From NCBI GenBank assembly GCA_038380795.1, contig CM076264.1, positions 11,658,001-11,722,000 of the forward strand: a stretch of DNA of 64,000 nt, read 5' to 3'. Of this stretch, positions 61,430-64,000 are shown piece by piece (position 1 is the first letter of the stretch; each line of letters starts with the position of its first letter). The DNA is from Pyrocephalus nanus (lineage: Eukaryota; Chordata; Aves; Passeriformes; Tyrannidae). The notes under the pieces were generated by a model. The model had not been told where the DNA came from. It was given only the letters and a program-made list of their open reading frames with translations, and made no database searches. Position numbers and translations under genes: made by a program.

Positions 61430-61650
61430 GTAAAGTTAGGAATGGGGATTGTGAATAGGAGGCAATGGTTCACTGTTTCTCTGAAGATGGAAGCTGAAGG
61501 ATATCAAGTGAAGCTATCAGGCAGCAGGTTTAACATAAAGTGGTTTTCATGACACAAGTAATAACATGCAGACCTCACTGCCACAGAAGGGTAGTAGAGA
61601 CCAAAAATAAAAAATCATTCAAAAAACCCAGGAGAAATTCAGAAAACAAT
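61430..61650 (+). mobile_element. Old CR1/L3-type LINE 3' remnant (tentative)
   Basis: The order of blocks resembles the 3' part of amniote CR1/L3-like LINEs: GGCAGCAGGTTTAACATAA, then CAGACCTCACTGCCACAGAA, GTAGTAGAGACCAAAAAT and ATTCAAAAAACCCAGGAGAA. I compare this with a remembered consensus that reads roughly gcaggtttaaa ... ctcattgccacag ... gtggaggccaaaa ... ttcaaaaaagg. Divergence is high and both ends are uncertain. It differs clearly from the four young avian CR1 copies. Confidence 0.5.
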
Positions 61651-62999
61651 GTGTCAGGGCTGGCCAGCATTGGCGGTGGTGCAGCCTCTGCATTGGGGTG
61701 CCCCAGAAGTTGGGGGTCGTACATCAGGCTTGATGTCTTCAACAGGCCACCATCAGACCTGGCATCATGGGCTTCAGAGAACACAGCTCTGTGCCAGGAT
61801 ATTTAGCCTAATGTTTGGCCTGCACCACCGCGCCTCATTTCACCAATCACAGCTTATAGCCAGTCTGTAACTTCTTTTTCTTTCTCTCTCACGCACACTT
61901 TTTTCTCAAAGTAATTTTTTCTTTCTCCAGATTTGTTGAATACATTGGTCCTCTTTAAAAGGTTTTGAAATTATTTTTCCCTGGAAAGTTACCCTTGAGC
62001 CTTGCTGGTCTTCCTGGGAATGCCAGTACATGGCCTGTTTAATTGCATCGGTGTCACGTAGGCATGCATTTTGCTGTATACCTGTTGGGCTCTCCTGACT
62101 ACACGAGGTCTGATTGACACACCCATCTTCCATGGAAGCCCCATGGACGTCCTGTTTGATGTCTTTTTTTCTCCTTGTGTGAACTTGGCACCAAGCAGAT
62201 TTAACAGCGTGAAAGCTGTGTGTAGTCGGGGACAAGGAGCAGGGGTGGGGACCACGGTACACCAAAGCGCTTGACGATCTTGTCTGTAAGTGTGGTCAAA
62301 GAATGAGACTGTATTTGGCAGAAAACTTTTCCTCTCCATTCTCAGTCCTGCATTGCTCAGTTCTGGAGGGGACAGGACAGAGATAGTTGTCCTTTCTCTC
62401 CACTATCTCTTTTCCAGGAGCAAGAAGTACACGCCTGGTAGGTCCATTCAGGCACCTCTCCATTCCTGCTGTTTAACCCTAGCATTAGGAGAGTCAAGAA
62501 ATATCAGTAGGTGCCTCAAATAGGCTCTTTTGAGCTCTTGAATTTCCTAAGTAATAGAAAATTGTTCAAGTCCCTGGATGCAGTCTGGTTCTACTTTTCT
62601 CCTGCTAACTAGCTTGATGAATAGGTCACGCATAACCTTTAATAAAAACTTTTTTTTTTAGTTATCCTACCTTTTCAGGTAGGTTGAGTTGAAGAATTTT
62701 CATACACCTAGACTTCTTCCACCCACATGGGTGTGGTGGGATTTAATTTCTGAGCCTGTGTAAGTGCCATGGGAGTTCAAAGCGAGTGCTGCTATTTCTA
62801 TTTCCACGTCTAAATCACTTGTACCTGGTGTACACAGAACTGGAAGCAGGGCTATTTTCTGGGCTGCTCATCTGGTTCTTCCCAGAATAGTGCTGGAGTT
62901 ACTTTGTAGTGCCTAGCTGGCCTGTAAGCCTAATAGGAGCAGGAGCAGTCTGCATATGTTCATTTAAACAATGCTAATAAAAAGCATCCATTCTTGGGA

Positions 63000-63180
63000 T
63001 GTGCAAATGGGAATGTACTATGAGTTGCAAGTACAGGGGAGCCTTGATAATTGAGGAATAATTTGCTTAATTATGTTGTTCTTAGTCAATGTGTCATTAA
63101 AACAATGAAAAAGTTAAATGATTGTTTAATGTCTGACTGTCAATATTTTCTAGTCTCCCAGATAATTAAAGAGTCAGTAT
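63000..63180. promoter_or_regulatory. Candidate AT-rich conserved element upstream of exon 3 (tentative)
   Basis: Contains an octamer-like ATGTGCAAAT, then GATAATTGAGGAATAATTTG, CTTAATTATG and GATAATTAAAG, and is free of repeats. It lies about 0.8-0.95 kb before exon 3. Only composition supports it. Confidence 0.22.
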
Positions 63181-63265
63181 AAATGTATTTGGGAGGAAAA
63201 AAAGCCATTGCTTTAGAATATACATGGATAGGAAGTGCATAAGAATTATAAAGATAAGGTTATTT

Positions 63266-63360
63266 AAAAAAACCCCACAATCCAACACCTTTACCCTCAC
63301 AAGGGAAACCCAAACCAAGCCAAAACAAAACAAGGAAAAAAAACCCAATCCAATCACAAC
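63266..63360. repeat. A/C low-complexity tract, about 95 bp
   Basis: AAAAAAACCCCACAATCCAAC, then repeated CCAAA/CAAAACAAAA units. It ends about 590 bp before exon 3. The ORF across it is driven by composition. Confidence 0.9.
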
Positions 63361-63912
63361 TGCTTCATTTATTGCATTACAGAAAAGAGTTTGGCTTGGT
63401 GGAGCATGGTACCTGTTGTGCCTCTGTGTTATTTTTATACTTCTAAGGAATCTTCCTTTGCAAAAGCAGCGTTTTTCCTGTTGCTTTTCAGATACTGAGA
63501 GTGGCCAGTTCTTGCCTGGTGACTAATCTCAAATGTTGAAGTGACCTTGATCAAAAAGGGAGGAATACTTTGCAAATGCTGACTCAGGTTGCCATATAAC
63601 TTATAATAACTTTGCCTGCTCTTGATTAAAACAACAGATTTGTGTTTTTAGCTGTGCTACCGCACCTGTCAGCATCTTTGTTCTTTCTGTGACCAGAAAG
63701 CAGGTAAAATAAGTCACTAAATAAGGCATACTTAAGAAGTTGATTGCAGTTTGAAAATCTAATGATTTATATATAAATTTAATTACTTTGAAATGAATAT
63801 TAATATCCAGATGTTCTCATGACCACCCATTTTGACAGATTTGAATTAAAGCCCAAGAATTTTCTCATCCTCTGTTAATAATTTTCTTTTTGTAGTACTG
63901 AAAGACTATTTC

Positions 63913-63951
63913 TTCACTGTATAAGGAATGCTTTGCTCCTGTGTTTTGCAG
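63913..63951 (+). promoter_or_regulatory. GAB1: 3' splice site of GAB1 intron 2
   Basis: TGTTTTGCAG precedes exon 3. A plausible branch point is TTCAC (A at 63916, 35 bases upstream). A second pyrimidine-AG (TTTTTGTAG, ending 63895) lies 56 bases upstream. Its use would shift into a stop within about ten codons, so it is probably not the main site. Confidence 0.8.
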
Positions 63952-64000
63952 ATGCTGTGAAGCCACCAGTCAGTTCTTTACAACCATCTGCTGAGTTACC
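63952..64000 (+). CDS. GAB1: GAB1 coding exon 3, 5' end only (cut by window edge)
   Basis: The first two bases complete the Asp codon split across intron 2. They are followed by Ala-Val-Lys-Pro-Pro-Val-Ser-Ser-Leu-Gln-Pro-Ser-Ala-Glu-Leu and a partial proline codon. This corresponds to the start of the linker just after the PH domain of GAB1 (human DPVKPPGSSLQ..., recalled). The region is more variable than the PH domain, with Ala for Pro and Val for Gly here, which is normal for this linker. The acceptor is TGTTTTGCAG. The exon continues beyond the window, so its length and the downstream tyrosine motifs cannot be judged. Confidence 0.93.

Larger units (their letters stand above)
52713..63951 (+). 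other. GAB1: GAB1 intron 2, complete, phase 1
   Basis: The intron runs from the GTAAGT donor to the TTTTGCAG acceptor, 11,239 bp. It interrupts the Asp codon just C-terminal to the PH domain (G|AT, phase 1). It holds one clear CR1 3' end, one older LINE remnant, a G-quadruplex motif, a purine-rich stretch around 57.3-58.2 kb and several A-rich tracts. No ORF in it resembles a protein family. The longest, 171 codons on the minus strand (57345-57860), is the antisense of the purine-rich stretch. Confidence 0.92.

Noticed and set aside
63880..63951. Alternative upstream acceptor for exon 3 (TTTTTGTAG at 63895)
   Set aside because: Use would insert 56 bases with an in-frame stop. The site 56 bp downstream restores the GAB1 frame exactly.
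1..64000. tRNA, rRNA or other structured RNA genes
   Set aside because: I saw no A/B-box pair with a cloverleaf and no rRNA-like segment by eye. A tRNAscan-SE or Infernal search would settle it.

Overview
The window is vertebrate nuclear DNA, almost certainly from a bird. It is AT-rich and CpG-poor, with no bacterial-style gene packing. Four segments are clear CR1 LINE fragments of the avian type; one ends in the ATTCTATGATTCTATGATT signature. One segment matches a solo LTR of the ERVL-like kind common in bird genomes. The species cannot be fixed from sequence alone. The LTR type makes me lean towards a neoavian bird over a galliform, but only weakly.

The only protein-coding gene I can support is GAB1 (GRB2-associated-binding protein 1) on the + strand. 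Three parts are visible. Positions 1-52417 are the 3' portion of intron 1. Positions 52418-52712 are coding exon 2, which carries most of the PH domain. Positions 52713-63951 are a complete intron 2 of 11,239 bp. Positions 63952-64000 are the first 49 bases of coding exon 3, cut by the window edge. The first coding exon (about 24 N-terminal residues and the first PH strand) and the promoter are upstream of the window. The rest of the docking protein (proline-rich, MET-binding and phosphotyrosine motifs) lies downstream. Exon 2 ends one base into a codon and exon 3 supplies the other two, so the reading frame joins exactly.

Intron 1 by region: 1-11.25 kb is unique AT-rich DNA with poly-T/poly-A tracts and two G-quadruplex motifs. 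11.25-12.17 kb is a CR1 fragment on the minus strand with a decayed reverse-transcriptase end. 16.3-17.1 kb is locally CpG-enriched. 19.81-20.09 kb is a plus-strand CR1 3' end, followed 56 bp later by a minus-strand solo LTR (20.15-20.51 kb). 31.03-31.74 kb is another minus-strand CR1. 43.26-43.60 kb is a perfect 172-bp tandem duplication. Many A-rich simple repeats fill 41-50 kb. Intron 2 contains a plus-strand CR1 (54.49-55.02 kb), an older LINE remnant near 61.5 kb, and several A-rich tracts.

All other open reading frames are short and lack protein-family features. I treat them as chance frames or shadows of LINE sequence. I found no evidence of an undescribed multi-gene system. The best second-look items are the 172-bp duplication, the CpG cluster near 17 kb, the strong sense-strand G-quadruplex motif near 2.2 kb, and the candidate intronic regulatory segments.
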